Below, piece after piece: positions 9,422-17,799 of a stretch of 64,000 nucleotides of DNA (its first letter is position 1; each line of letters begins with the position of its first letter). The notes beneath the pieces are model-generated. The model did no database searches and was not told the DNA's origin. It saw only the letters and a list, made by a program, of their open reading frames with translations. The translations under genes and the position numbers were made by a program. Source of the stretch: Crocinitomicaceae bacterium (GTDB lineage: Bacteria > Bacteroidota > Bacteroidia > Flavobacteriales_D > Crocinitomicaceae); contig JACJYW010000006.1 in assembly GCA_020635955.1 (NCBI GenBank), positions 107,001 through 171,000 of the forward strand. Reading direction: 5' to 3'.

Positions 9422-10252
9422 TTACATCATCTCAAATTCTTTCCCTTTTTTGAGTTCACCAATAAGTTTAGATTGTAGATTTTTGAAATCATACAAATCT
9501 TCGTCTAACATGTGAGTTGGTGAAATGTTTTTCAATGCACTGAACATGATCTCAGATCTTCCCGGATACTTTTCATCCCATGCATGAAGCATTTTTTTAA
9601 CCACCTGTCTTTGTAGGTTTGGTTGCGATCCACATAGATTACATGGGATAATAGGGTATTCATTCATTGCTGCCAATACCTCAATATCTTTCTCCTTTAC
9701 AAAGGCCAAAGGTCTAAGAACTACAAATCGTTCATCATTGGTGATGTATTTCGCAGGCATGGTTTCGATTTTACCGGCAAAGAACAAATTCAAAAAGAAG
9801 GTTTCTAAAATATCATCTCTATGGTGACCTAAAGCTATTTTGTTGCACCCAAGACGTTCGGCAGCCGTGTATAAAGTGCCTCTTCTTAATCGAGAACAAA
9901 GGCTGCAAGTGGTTTTACCTTCAGGAGTTTTTTCTTTAACGATAGAGTAGGTGTCTCTTTCAATAATTTCAAATGGCGCACCAACAGACTTCAAATAGGT
10001 AGGTAATACCTCTTCAGGGAAACCAGGTTGTTTTTGATCGAGATTAACAGCAATGATCTCAAAATTGAAGACAGAAGCTTTTTGGATCTGCATAAGAATG
10101 TCTAAAAGCGTATAACTATCCTTGCCTCCTGATAAACATACCATGATCTTATCACCTTCCTCGATCATATTATAATCGTTGATGGCGTTCCAAACCGTTT
10201 TTTTGATCTTACGGTTTAATTTCTCCCAAGCTGCTTCCTGTTCTTCTGTCAT
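9422..10252 (-). CDS. ttcA: tRNA 2-thiocytidine(32) synthetase TtcA
   Basis: This 276-residue protein shows the PP-loop SGGKDS at residues 41-46, CSLC at 116-119 and CNLC at 204-207. Those cysteines match the positions of the Fe-S cluster ligands of TtcA. LGHHRDDILETFFLN is also characteristic. The family adenylates C32 of certain tRNAs and replaces the oxygen with sulfur. The length fits the family. It lies 13 bases downstream of a SPOUT RNA methyltransferase gene in the same direction, so an RNA-modification operon is likely. Confidence 0.92.
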   Translation of the reverse strand: MTEEQEAAWEKLNRKIKKTVWNAINDYNMIEEGDKIMVCLSGGKDSYTLLDILMQIQKASVFNFEIIAVNLDQKQPGFPEEVLPTYLKSVGAPFEIIERDTYSIVKEKTPEGKTTCSLCSRLRRGTLYTAAERLGCNKIALGHHRDDILETFFLNLFFAGKIETMPAKYITNDERFVVLRPLAFVKEKDIEVLAAMNEYPIIPCNLCGSQPNLQRQVVKKMLHAWDEKYPGRSEIMFSALKNISPTHMLDEDLYDFKNLQSKLIGELKKGKEFEMM

Positions 10253-10265
10253 TTGTTTAAACGTC

Positions 10266-10727
10266 TTAACCCATTTTCGCTATCCGATCATACATCATTA
10301 TGCTTCCACTTACGGCAACATTCAAGGAATGTTCTCCGGGTAATTGCACTAAATGATGACATCTTTCAATTACCTTTTCGGGTAGTCCATTATTTTCTGC
10401 CCCTAGTAGATAACTTGCTCGGAATGGATGCACAAAATTACGAATAGGAGTTGAATTATCCGACATTTCTAAGCCAACTACCTGTGTAGAGTGAGGAAGA
10501 GAGTTGTAAAAATGGTCAAAATCATCATATTTATAGAAGGGTATCTTAGACCAGGTTTTAAGGGTGTCAGAGGTTTGTCCCACATATTTCCCATCTATTA
10601 TAAAAATATATTGAGCGCCTAGAATTAGTGCCGATCTCCAAAGGGTTCCAATGTTGTGATTGGTTTTAGGTTGATAAACACCTATTCCAAAGAATTGTTC
10701 TTCACTGCGATCCCACTTTCTTTTCAT
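10266..10727 (-). CDS. SPOUT (TrmH/SpoU) family RNA 2'-O-methyltransferase
   Basis: The product is 153 residues, a minimal SPOUT catalytic domain without an added RNA-binding domain. Motif 1 is visible near residues 16-30 (VYQPKTNHNIGTLWRSA), motif 2 as YLLGAENNGLP and motif 3 as LPGEHSLNVAVSGSIMMYDR, the last containing the knotted SAM-binding loop. These proteins methylate ribose in tRNA or rRNA; the exact target cannot be told from sequence. Its start overlaps the upstream ABC-exporter stop by four bases, and ttcA follows 13 bases later. Confidence 0.85.
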   Translation of the reverse strand: MKRKWDRSEEQFFGIGVYQPKTNHNIGTLWRSALILGAQYIFIIDGKYVGQTSDTLKTWSKIPFYKYDDFDHFYNSLPHSTQVVGLEMSDNSTPIRNFVHPFRASYLLGAENNGLPEKVIERCHHLVQLPGEHSLNVAVSGSIMMYDRIAKMG

Positions 10728-12499
10728 TCCTCCGATTTTGTGGATTCTTGAAGTTCCTGTTTTCTAAAGACGGTTTCATATTGTCCGCCAAGAGCTAATA
10801 ATTCTTCGTGAGTACCTTCTTCTATTACCTTGCCTTCTTCTAATACTATGATCTTATCAGCATATTTTATACTACTGATCCTGTGCGAAATGATGATGGA
10901 GGTTTTATTTTTAAGATCTTGTTTGATAGCATTCAAAATGATCTCTTCAGTCTCATTGTCAACAGCAGACAGACAATCGTCCAGGATCAAGATCTCAGGA
11001 TTCTTTATGAGTGCTCTGGCAATAGAAATTCGTTGTTTTTGACCACCCGACAAATTGATTCCCCTTTCACCTAATCTGGTTTCGTACTTATCAGGGAATT
11101 GCATAATGTTATCATGAATTCCTGCTGCTTTTGCTGCTCTTATCACCTCATCATCTGTTACTTTGTCTGCGTCTAATCCGAATGCAATATTGTTTTTAAT
11201 GGTGTCAGAGAATAAGAAATGTTCCTGAGGTACATATCCCAGGTGTCTTCTCCAGGCTTCAAGATTTATATCGGTAAGCTTTTTTCCATCAATTTGAATT
11301 TCACCAGAAGTTGGGTCTAATAATCGCATCAACAAATATGCGAGTGATGATTTACCAGAACCGGTACGTCCTAAAACGCCAATTGTACTTCCTTTATTGA
11401 TGGTGAGGTCTATATTTTCGAGTGCTTTTACTCCCGAGTTTTCATAGACCAAACCAACTTCTTTCAATTCAATTTGATTTGAAAATTCAAAAGGCTCTTC
11501 TGATACAGATACGATCTCTGGTTTCACGTTCAAAAATTCATTAATCCTTTTTTGAGAAGCGGCAGCACGTTGAACAAGTGAGGTTACCCATCCAACAGAA
11601 GCAAAAGGCCAGGTCAGCAGGTTCACATAAAGCACAAACTCGGCAATTTCACCCGTTTTGATTAATCCTTGTTGTGCCTGAATACCTCCGATATATATAG
11701 TAAGAATGGTTGAAATACCGATTAGCAGAACGATAGTTGGCATAAAGAATGCCTGAGTTAAAACCAGGTTCAACGATCGCTTTTTGTATTCTTCTGCTTC
11801 TGCATTGAATCGTTGTTCTGTCTCAAATTCCTTAACATGTGATTTGATAACCCTGATCCCTGAAAATGTTTCCTGTACAATGGTTGATAGATAAGATTGC
11901 TGTTGCTGCACATGTTCACTTTTCTTATTCAATACCTTACTAACAAAAAAGATAAGCACAGACATTATTGGCAAAGGAGCCAATACATATATAGTTAATT
12001 CTGGATTTATCGCCAACATGATCCATAAAGCCAAGCCGAATCTAACAATCAGACCCGCCGTATACATGATTGCTGGTCCCAGATACATTCTAACTTGAGA
12101 AACATCTTCTGTGATCCTGTTCATTAGATCTCCTGTTGCATTCTTTTTATAGAAATTGAAGGATAATTTTTGGTACTGATCATAGATCTCATTTTTCAGA
12201 TCATATTCTATATGTCTTGAAGCGATAATGATAGTTTGTCTCTGGAAAAAGAGAAATACACCTGAAATAATGGAGTATCCTACATAAATACCTGCCGATA
12301 TCAGTGCAACCATCATTAAGCTTCTTGCAGATCCCGCAGCAGTGCCGTCATGATTATCGATCATGCTATTGATCGAATCTCTAACCACTCCGGGCATCAT
12401 CATGACAAAAATATTCTGTCCGATCACGAACAACATCCCCAATAACAAGAGCCACTTGTACTTGAGTAAATATTTATTTAAATAGGATAATGATGACAT
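10724..12499 (-). CDS. ABC exporter, fused permease and ATPase (MsbA/MdlB-like)
   Basis: The 591-residue protein has six membrane helices in its first about 310 residues. The nucleotide-binding domain contains Walker A GRTGSGKSS (near 378), Q-loop YVPQEHF, signature LSGGQKQRIS (near 483), Walker B ILILDDCLSAVD (near 505) and switch His in ISHRISS. This is a half-transporter that should act as a homodimer. The substrate (lipid, peptide or drug) is not evident. It is the first gene of a three-gene minus-strand run with the SPOUT methyltransferase and ttcA. Confidence 0.9.
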   Translation of the reverse strand: MSSLSYLNKYLLKYKWLLLLGMLFVIGQNIFVMMMPGVVRDSINSMIDNHDGTAAGSARSLMMVALISAGIYVGYSIISGVFLFFQRQTIIIASRHIEYDLKNEIYDQYQKLSFNFYKKNATGDLMNRITEDVSQVRMYLGPAIMYTAGLIVRFGLALWIMLAINPELTIYVLAPLPIMSVLIFFVSKVLNKKSEHVQQQQSYLSTIVQETFSGIRVIKSHVKEFETEQRFNAEAEEYKKRSLNLVLTQAFFMPTIVLLIGISTILTIYIGGIQAQQGLIKTGEIAEFVLYVNLLTWPFASVGWVTSLVQRAAASQKRINEFLNVKPEIVSVSEEPFEFSNQIELKEVGLVYENSGVKALENIDLTINKGSTIGVLGRTGSGKSSLAYLLMRLLDPTSGEIQIDGKKLTDINLEAWRRHLGYVPQEHFLFSDTIKNNIAFGLDADKVTDDEVIRAAKAAGIHDNIMQFPDKYETRLGERGINLSGGQKQRISIARALIKNPEILILDDCLSAVDNETEEIILNAIKQDLKNKTSIIISHRISSIKYADKIIVLEEGKVIEEGTHEELLALGGQYETVFRKQELQESTKSEE

Positions 12500-12510
12500 T
12501 TAAAAATTAG

Positions 12511-12518
12511 TACTTTTG
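12511..12518 (+). promoter_or_regulatory. Possible -7 element upstream of the dehydrogenase operon
   Basis: TACTTTTG matches TAnnTTTG in the 116-base divergent gap. It would give a leader of about 90 bases for the gene at 12616. No -33 TTG is seen at the right distance, so this is tentative. Confidence 0.3.
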
Positions 12519-12615
12519 TGTGGCCGAAAATCTGGCACATCCTCAAAATTTAGAGGTGAGCGACGGCACAAATTTAGTATTAAGATTTAGTTTAATAATG
12601 TAAATCCCCTCAATT

Positions 12616-13713
12616 ATGTTCGAAGTAAAAGATATACAAGAGACTACCCTTGGAGAAAATCCAATAATTCAGAGAATGTCCAAGTATAATCATGAGCAGT
12701 TATTGTTTTGTAATGATAACGAAACAGGATTGAAAGCGATAATAGCTGTGCATAACACAGTATTAGGTCCCGCACTTGGAGGAACAAGAATGTGGGCATA
12801 TAATAATGAGCTAGAAGCATTGAATGATGTACTAAGGTTATCAAGAGGTATGACCTATAAAAACTCTATTTCAGGATTGAATCTTGGTGGAGGAAAAGCC
12901 GTGATCATTGGTGATGCTAGAAAAAATAAAAGTGAGGCTCTTTTTAGAAGATTCGGAAAATTCGTTGAAAGTCTTGGAGGTAAATATATAACTGCAGAAG
13001 ATGTAGGTATCTCTCCTCAGGACATGACCTGGGTTAACATGGAGACCAATAACGTGGTTGGATTACCAGGTAAAAGTGGAGACCCTTCTCCGGTAACAGC
13101 ATATGGTGTTTATATGGGGATGAAAGCTGCTGCGAAAGTTCAGTATGGTTCAGATTCACTAAGTGGGAAGAAAATAGCTGTTCAGGGAGTAGGTCACGTA
13201 GGAGAATACCTTGTTGGTCATCTTCAAAAAGAAGGTGCAGAGATCTTCATTTCAGATATCTACGAGAACACCTTGAAAGAAGTAGCTAATAAATATGGAG
13301 CTAAAGTAGTTGACGTGAATGATATCTATGATATTGATATGGATATTTACGCTCCATGTGCTTTAGGTGCAACTGTTAATGATGAGACGCTTGCAAAATT
13401 GAAATGCTCAATTATTGCCGGAGCAGCCAATAACCAATTGAAAGATGAGTCTGTTCACGGAGTGGCGGTTAGAGAAAAAGGAATGATCTATGTTCCTGAT
13501 TTTATGATCAACGCTGGTGGTGTGATCAATTGTTATGCTGAAGTAAAAGGATTTACGGCAGAATGGGCAATGGGCAAAGCAGAAGAGATCTATAACAGAA
13601 CTATCGATATTATTAACAGATCTTCAGAAGAAGGAATACCAACTTATGAGATCGCAAATACAATGGCTGAAGAAAGGATTGAAGCTATTGGAAACGTTAA
13701 ATTACCGCTATAA
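12616..13713 (+). CDS. Leucine/Glu/Phe/Val dehydrogenase family protein
   Basis: The 365-residue enzyme has the conserved amino-acid dehydrogenase segment GLNLGGGKAVIIGD, whose lysine near 94 is the catalytic one, and GGKYITAEDVG. The NAD-binding motif is GVGHVGEYLVG near 191. Size and motifs fit leucine dehydrogenase, which interconverts branched-chain L-amino acids and their 2-oxo acids using NAD. That suits branched-chain fatty-acid and amino-acid metabolism in this phylum. It is followed six bases later by nusB on the same strand. Confidence 0.88.
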   Translation: MFEVKDIQETTLGENPIIQRMSKYNHEQLLFCNDNETGLKAIIAVHNTVLGPALGGTRMWAYNNELEALNDVLRLSRGMTYKNSISGLNLGGGKAVIIGDARKNKSEALFRRFGKFVESLGGKYITAEDVGISPQDMTWVNMETNNVVGLPGKSGDPSPVTAYGVYMGMKAAAKVQYGSDSLSGKKIAVQGVGHVGEYLVGHLQKEGAEIFISDIYENTLKEVANKYGAKVVDVNDIYDIDMDIYAPCALGATVNDETLAKLKCSIIAGAANNQLKDESVHGVAVREKGMIYVPDFMINAGGVINCYAEVKGFTAEWAMGKAEEIYNRTIDIINRSSEEGIPTYEIANTMAEERIEAIGNVKLPL

Positions 13714-13719
13714 CTACAA

Positions 13720-14673
13720 ATGCTTAACAGACGTCACCTTAGAATTAAGGTATTACAAATTTTATACGCATTTTTTCAGTCTGAGGATAACGATCCATTG
13801 AAAGCTGAAAAAGAATTATTCAGGTCTATCAACAAGATGTATGAATTGTACCTGTATTTCCTATTAACATTTGAAGAGCTGACGTCTTTTGCTGAGCAAC
13901 AAATAGAAGATCGACAAAAAAAGATCAATCCTACTGCATCTGATCTTGAGCCGGTGAGGAATTTTGTTGATAATCCAATATTTAAACATTTTGCTCAAAA
14001 CATTGAGCTGAGAAAAAAGTCTGAAGAATTGAAGATCAATTGGGGCGGAGCAGTAAAGCATGACCTCATGCGAAAACTATTTTTGCATATTTCAAAGACT
14101 GAAACGTATATAGAATATATGAATCAAAATTCAGTTGATTTTGAAGAGCATAAAAAGTTTGCACTGACGATCTTCAAAACTGATATAGCGAATTTTGGTT
14201 TGTTGCATGATTTCTTTGAGAATGAAAGTATTTATTGGTTGGATGATATCGATCTGATCTGTTCAATGGTTTTGAAAACGATCAAAAGTATTGAGCCTAA
14301 AATGAATTCAAATGAGGAAATTCTTCCTTTGTATAAGGATGAAGAGGACGAACGAGAATTTGTAAAGGCCCTGATCAGAAAAACCATTAAGAATGACGAG
14401 TCTAATTCAGTTTTGATTGATGAGCTGACACAGAATTGGGAGTTAGATCGCATTGCAAAAATGGATATCATTCTTTTGAAAATGGCTATTACTGAACTTA
14501 CAGAATTGCCTTCAATTCCAAAGAAAGTAACGCTTAACGAATATATCGAAATATCAAAATACTATAGTACACCAAAAAGCCAGGTATTTATTAATGGAAT
14601 ATTGGATAAGGCTGTAGAGCATTTAGATAAACAAGGAAAATTGAAAAAAACCGGAAGAGGATTAATTAATTAG
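13720..14673 (+). CDS. nusB: Transcription antitermination factor NusB
   Basis: The protein is 317 residues, about twice the length of E. coli NusB, as is usual in this phylum. The N-terminus MLNRRHLRIKVLQILYAFFQS is a NusB-type RNA-binding start. The C-terminal segment from about 225 (LTQNWELDRIAKMDIILLKMAITEL, KVTLNEYIEISKYYSTPKSQVFINGILDK) is the diagnostic NusB core; the middle is a lineage-specific insertion. NusB with NusE (S10) binds boxA in rRNA operons. It is followed by the DUF1573 gene with overlap or near-overlap, so it is co-transcribed. Confidence 0.9.
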   Translation: MLNRRHLRIKVLQILYAFFQSEDNDPLKAEKELFRSINKMYELYLYFLLTFEELTSFAEQQIEDRQKKINPTASDLEPVRNFVDNPIFKHFAQNIELRKKSEELKINWGGAVKHDLMRKLFLHISKTETYIEYMNQNSVDFEEHKKFALTIFKTDIANFGLLHDFFENESIYWLDDIDLICSMVLKTIKSIEPKMNSNEEILPLYKDEEDEREFVKALIRKTIKNDESNSVLIDELTQNWELDRIAKMDIILLKMAITELTELPSIPKKVTLNEYIEISKYYSTPKSQVFINGILDKAVEHLDKQGKLKKTGRGLIN

Positions 14674-14678
14674 TGGAT

Positions 14679-15107
14679 ATGAAAAAGATGAGATTTTTAC
14701 TGTTTTTACCATTGGTTGCCATTTCGTGTACTACCAATACAAATGCAGATGAAGAACAAAGAAGAAACGACTTTGCTTCATACATTGATGATCCTACTCA
14801 GATTTCATTCGATAAAATGGAATATGATTTTGGAACTGTGAAAGAGGGAGAGCAGGTTCGTCATACCTACAAATTCAAAAATACAGGTGATAAGAACCTA
14901 ATACTTATCAATGTAAAGGGGTCTTGCGGTTGCACTGTTCCTGAAGATTGGCCAAAAGATCCAATTGCTCCGGGTGAAACAGGAGAGATCAAAGTAGTAT
15001 TTGATTCTCAGGGAAGAGTAGGGAATGTAAAAAAGAACGTAAGGGTTGAAGCAAATACTAACCCATCATTAACATTGCTGACACTGTCAGGTGTAGTAAA
15101 AGAATAA
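14679..15107 (+). CDS. DUF1573 lipoprotein
   Basis: From the ATG at 14679 the product is 142 residues. A GTG at 14673 overlapping the nusB stop would add two residues, but the ATG gives a cleaner signal peptide. The lipobox is VAISC. The rest is one DUF1573 Ig-like domain with the hallmark DFGTVKEGEQV, KFKNTG and the cysteine pair motif GSCGCTVPEDWP. The family is abundant in Bacteroidota envelopes and its function is not established. The placement between nusB and yajC is an operon arrangement common in the phylum. Confidence 0.85.
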   Translation: MKKMRFLLFLPLVAISCTTNTNADEEQRRNDFASYIDDPTQISFDKMEYDFGTVKEGEQVRHTYKFKNTGDKNLILINVKGSCGCTVPEDWPKDPIAPGETGEIKVVFDSQGRVGNVKKNVRVEANTNPSLTLLTLSGVVKE

Positions 15108-15116
15108 AAAAACAAA

Positions 15117-15440
15117 ATGAATTTATTAGCAATTATTTTACAAGAAGGAGCGAAAGGTCCAGGTTTAATGAATAACCTTATCATGTTTGGTGCAATTGGA
15201 ATTGTATTCTACTTTTTCATGTTGCGTCCTCAGTTGAAAAGAACAAAAGAAGCAAAGAACTTTAGAGAAAATCTTGCACAGGGAGATAAAGTGGTTACTG
15301 CTGGAGGAATCCATGGAAAGGTTTTAGAGATCAATGAGAACACTATAGTTATTTCAACTGAAGGTGGTGGTAAATTGAGAGTTGAGAAAAACTCAATTAC
15401 TGCTAATCCTGGTGATATGATCGCCAATCAACGTAAGTAA
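15117..15440 (+). CDS. yajC: Preprotein translocase accessory subunit YajC
   Basis: The 107-residue protein has one N-terminal membrane helix (about 20-38, IMFGAIGIVFYFFMLRPQ). The conserved YajC cytoplasmic part follows (LAQGDKVVTAGGIHGKV, ISTEGGGKLRVEKNSI). YajC associates with SecDF/SecYEG and is not essential in most bacteria. It is nine bases after the DUF1573 gene. Its stop abuts the stop of the dnaX C-terminal frame on the other strand. Confidence 0.93.
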   Translation: MNLLAIILQEGAKGPGLMNNLIMFGAIGIVFYFFMLRPQLKRTKEAKNFRENLAQGDKVVTAGGIHGKVLEINENTIVISTEGGGKLRVEKNSITANPGDMIANQRK

Positions 15441-16088
15441 TTAGAATTCAATATCCAAATTGAATAGTTTTCTGAATTTGTGAAGCGCCTGATTTTCTTC
15501 AGCCAGCTTATCAAATGTTGATTTACTGTCCATTACTTTAATAGCCTGGGATTCTTCCATCTCGTAATTGAGTTGGATGTTACTGTTCTGTAGCTTGGAG
15601 CGTAAAAACCTCACCAAATTGATCTTTTCTTCTTCGATTTCGGTAGACTGAATAGAGTTCTTCAATTTTAAAGTGATGATATGATCAGAACTCACCTTGA
15701 ATTCAGAAGTGGTTAACGTTGAAAATAAACTATCCTTTTTTTCACGTTTAACGCCTAAAGCATATTCTTTCCAGGCATATTCCAGGTCTTCAATCTTGTA
15801 GTTTTCATTCAGGTCAGAAGAAACATCCTCAACTAATCCATGCTTTTTAACTGTTGGATTCAAGGTGGATTTTATGCCGATAATGGTAGAATTCAACTTG
15901 CCTGTTGGTTCTGCTATTTTTTTTCTCTCCGTATTGAAGCTAGAAGGCTTAACGGGAGCGGCAACAACTATTTCCTCGTGAACTACTTCAACCTTTTGTT
16001 CAATAGGCTGAAGAACCTTTGGCTCATGTTGTCCCTCAAAGGGTAATATCTCTATTTCAAGGTAACTGATCAAGCGATTATCTCCTTC
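15441..16088 (-). CDS. dnaX: DnaX C-terminal (tau-like) part, in the -1 frame
   Basis: This frame encodes the C-terminal part of a Bacteroidota gamma/tau protein: a variable linker, then a conserved end (AWKEYALGVKREKKDSLFSTL, INLVRFLRSKLQ, LHKFRKLFNLDIEF). It is one base back (-1) from the dnaX N-terminal frame and open through the A AAA AAG heptamer at 16088-16094. A -1 slip there would give a continuous 583-residue protein, the usual length for the phylum. The first possible independent start is a TTG at 16073, which overlaps the N-terminal frame's TGA. An AAGGAG lies eight bases before that TTG, so re-initiation is an alternative. A missing A in the sequence would also explain the split. 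Confidence 0.85.
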   Translation of the reverse strand, partial: EGDNRLISYLEIEILPFEGQHEPKVLQPIEQKVEVVHEEIVVAAPVKPSSFNTERKKIAEPTGKLNSTIIGIKSTLNPTVKKHGLVEDVSSDLNENYKIEDLEYAWKEYALGVKREKKDSLFSTLTTSEFKVSSDHIITLKLKNSIQSTEIEEEKINLVRFLRSKLQNSNIQLNYEMEESQAIKVMDSKSTFDKLAEENQALHKFRKLFNLDIEF

Positions 16089-17191
16089 TTTTTTAATGTA
16101 CTTATAATACTTGTAAGTTTCATGATCGCTACTTCAACATGTAGTCTCTTGTTCTTACTCGCTTTAAATTTTTCCTCTGTTGATCTCAATAGGTCTAAAG
16201 CTGTAAGTAAAAATTCTTGTGGCGCCTTTTCTGCCTGAGCGGAATAGGTTTGTCTAAGATCAGCTGGCACTTCAAGGATCTCAATGGTTCTTGGATCTTT
16301 ACATACTAGTAGATTTCTTGCGTGATCAGCTAATCCCAAAAGGAATTGTCCACCATCAAATCCATGTGCAAGAATTTCGTTATAGATCAAGAGGTTATCC
16401 GGAATATTTCCGTCTAATGCAAAATCTGTCACTTTGAAGAAATAATCGTAATCAAGAACATTCAGGTTTTTAAGTACAGCTTCATAGGTAACATTTTTAT
16501 TACTGAATGAAACGATCTGATCAAAAATGGATAAAGCATCTCTAAGAGCTCCATCTGCTTTTTGTGCAATAATATGCAGTGCCTTATCATCTGCCGTAAC
16601 GCCTTCTTGTGAAGCAATCTTCTTTAAATGATCTACAATGTCCTGAACCTGTATGCGGTGAAAGTCAAAGATCTGGCATCTTGAAAGAATAGTAGGAAGG
16701 ATCTTGTGCTTTTCTGTTGTCGCCAGTATGAAAACAGCATGTGCCGGAGGTTCTTCTAAAGTTTTAAGAAATGCATTGAATGCTGATGAGGATAACATAT
16801 GTACCTCATCTATGATAAAGATCTTGTATTTTCCAACTTGTGGAGCAATTCTAACCTGATCGATCAGATTTCGGATATCATCCACAGAGTTATTGGACGC
16901 AGCATCTAATTCCAGAATATTAAAAGAATGTCCTTCGTTAAATGATCTGCAGGATTCACATTCATTGCAAGGTTCGATATCTTCCTTTAGGTTAAAACAA
17001 TTAAGCGTTTTAGCAAGAATTCTTGCTGTTGTTGTTTTTCCAACTCCTCTGGAACCAAAGAATAAAAAGGCTTGAGCTAAATGATCATTCTTAATGGCAT
17101 TTTTCAAGGTTGTAGTGATGGAACTTTGCCCAACAACTGAATCAAAAGTTTGCGGTCTGTATTTTCTGGCGGATACTACAAAATTTCCCAT
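16070..17191 (-). CDS. dnaX: DNA polymerase III gamma/tau, N-terminal (gamma-like) 0-frame product
   Basis: The 373-residue product contains the clamp-loader AAA+ module: Walker A GSRGVGKT at 46-53, zinc-binding cysteines 65, 75, 78 and 81, Walker B with DEVH at 128-131, sensor 1 ATTEKHKILPTILSRCQ, and domain III to about 365. It ends six codons after the slip site with TGA at 16072-16070, so it lacks the tau linker and tail. As written this would be a gamma-type ATPase able to load clamps but unable to contact polymerase and helicase. A TATATTTG element at 17200-17207 lies just upstream of the ATG. Confidence 0.92.
   Translation of the reverse strand: MGNFVVSARKYRPQTFDSVVGQSSITTTLKNAIKNDHLAQAFLFFGSRGVGKTTTARILAKTLNCFNLKEDIEPCNECESCRSFNEGHSFNILELDAASNNSVDDIRNLIDQVRIAPQVGKYKIFIIDEVHMLSSSAFNAFLKTLEEPPAHAVFILATTEKHKILPTILSRCQIFDFHRIQVQDIVDHLKKIASQEGVTADDKALHIIAQKADGALRDALSIFDQIVSFSNKNVTYEAVLKNLNVLDYDYFFKVTDFALDGNIPDNLLIYNEILAHGFDGGQFLLGLADHARNLLVCKDPRTIEILEVPADLRQTYSAQAEKAPQEFLLTALDLLRSTEEKFKASKNKRLHVEVAIMKLTSIISTLKKKEIIA
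16088..16094 (-). other. dnaX: A AAA AAG slippery heptamer in dnaX
   Basis: On the minus strand the 0-frame codons TTA AAA AAG contain the heptamer A AAA AAG in the correct phase. This is the same heptamer used for -1 frameshifting in E. coli dnaX. Six consecutive A are followed by G, and the -1 frame stays open into the tau-like tail while the 0 frame stops at the sixth codon after the heptamer. I see no strong hairpin 5-9 bases downstream and no upstream Shine-Dalgarno-like stimulator; a short CCCT/AGGG hairpin lies about 40 bases downstream. Confidence 0.65.
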
Positions 17192-17199
17192 AGATTGAA

Positions 17200-17207
17200 C
17201 AAATATA
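17200..17207 (-). promoter_or_regulatory. Candidate -7 element for dnaX
   Basis: The minus strand reads TATATTTG, matching TAnnTTTG, eight bases before the dnaX ATG at 17191. Transcription would start at or within a few bases of the start codon. No -33 TTG at standard spacing was found. Confidence 0.4.
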
Positions 17208-17374
17208 ACTATTAATAATAGCGGTATAAAGCTTGGTAGTATTGAGTTTTCAACAAACTTTCTAGCTCATTGAATAATTGGGAGTAAGGCGGCTTCATCT
17301 TTTGATTTTTTAATAATTTTTGAAATGGTCTCATCTCAGGCTTTATTCTTTCAAACATATATTTGCGAAAAGCT

Positions 17375-17403
17375 TTGCTATTCGTGAAAAAGAAGTATCT
17401 TTG
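17375..17403 (+). promoter_or_regulatory. Promoter of the rpsF-rpsR-rplI operon
   Basis: TTG at 17375-17377 (within TTTG), an 18-base spacer and TATCTTTG at 17396-17403 match the flavobacterial promoter pattern TTG-N17-23-TAnnTTTG in both boxes and spacing. The rpsF ATG at 17428 follows, leaving a leader of roughly 18 bases. This is the best-supported promoter in the window. Confidence 0.75.
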
Positions 17404-17427
17404 CACTCCAAATTAAAATTTAGTTAT

Positions 17428-17775
17428 ATGAATAGGTACGAAACTGTTTTCATTTTAACTCCCGTTTTGTCTGAAGAGCAGGCAAAGGAAGCAGTAAAAG
17501 TGTACGAAGATTATATCACCAAAAACGGTGGTAAAATTAAGCACAACGAATTCTGGGGTTTGAAAAAGCTTGCTTATCAAATCCAAAAGAAATCTACTGG
17601 TTTCTACAACCTTGTGGAGTTTGAAAATGATGGAACTTTGATCAAAAAATTAGAGATCGAGTTTAAGAGAGATGAGCGAATCATGAGATTTTTAACCGTA
17701 AAAATGGAGAAAGATCATATTGCATTTGCTGAAAAAACAAGAGGAGCCGCTAAAGCTGCAACTGCAGAGGCGTAG
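17428..17775 (+). CDS. rpsF: Ribosomal protein bS6
   Basis: The start is the ATG at 17428, giving 115 residues beginning MNRYETVFILTP, the conserved bS6 N-terminus. A longer upstream reading frame (from 17320) runs through the promoter and is not credible. Internal landmarks are KIKHNEFWGLKKLAYQI and GFYNLVEFE, followed by an Ala/Glu-rich tail. bS6 binds bS18 in the platform of the 30S subunit, and the gene for bS18 follows 24 bases later. Confidence 0.97.
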   Translation: MNRYETVFILTPVLSEEQAKEAVKVYEDYITKNGGKIKHNEFWGLKKLAYQIQKKSTGFYNLVEFENDGTLIKKLEIEFKRDERIMRFLTVKMEKDHIAFAEKTRGAAKAATAEA

Positions 17776-17799
17776 TGTTTAATTTTTAAAATCAAAAAA

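Noticed and set aside
14673..14678. GTG start for the DUF1573 lipoprotein
   Set aside because: The ATG at 14679 gives a standard lipoprotein signal; the upstream GTG adds only two residues.
17212..17406. 64-codon minus-strand frame between dnaX and rpsF
   Set aside because: It starts with a TTG inside the rpsF promoter, has no recognisable features, and the gap is explained by the two divergent promoters.
17320..17427. N-terminal extension of the rpsF frame
   Set aside because: It runs through the promoter at 17375-17403, and bS6 proteins start at MNRYE-like sequences.
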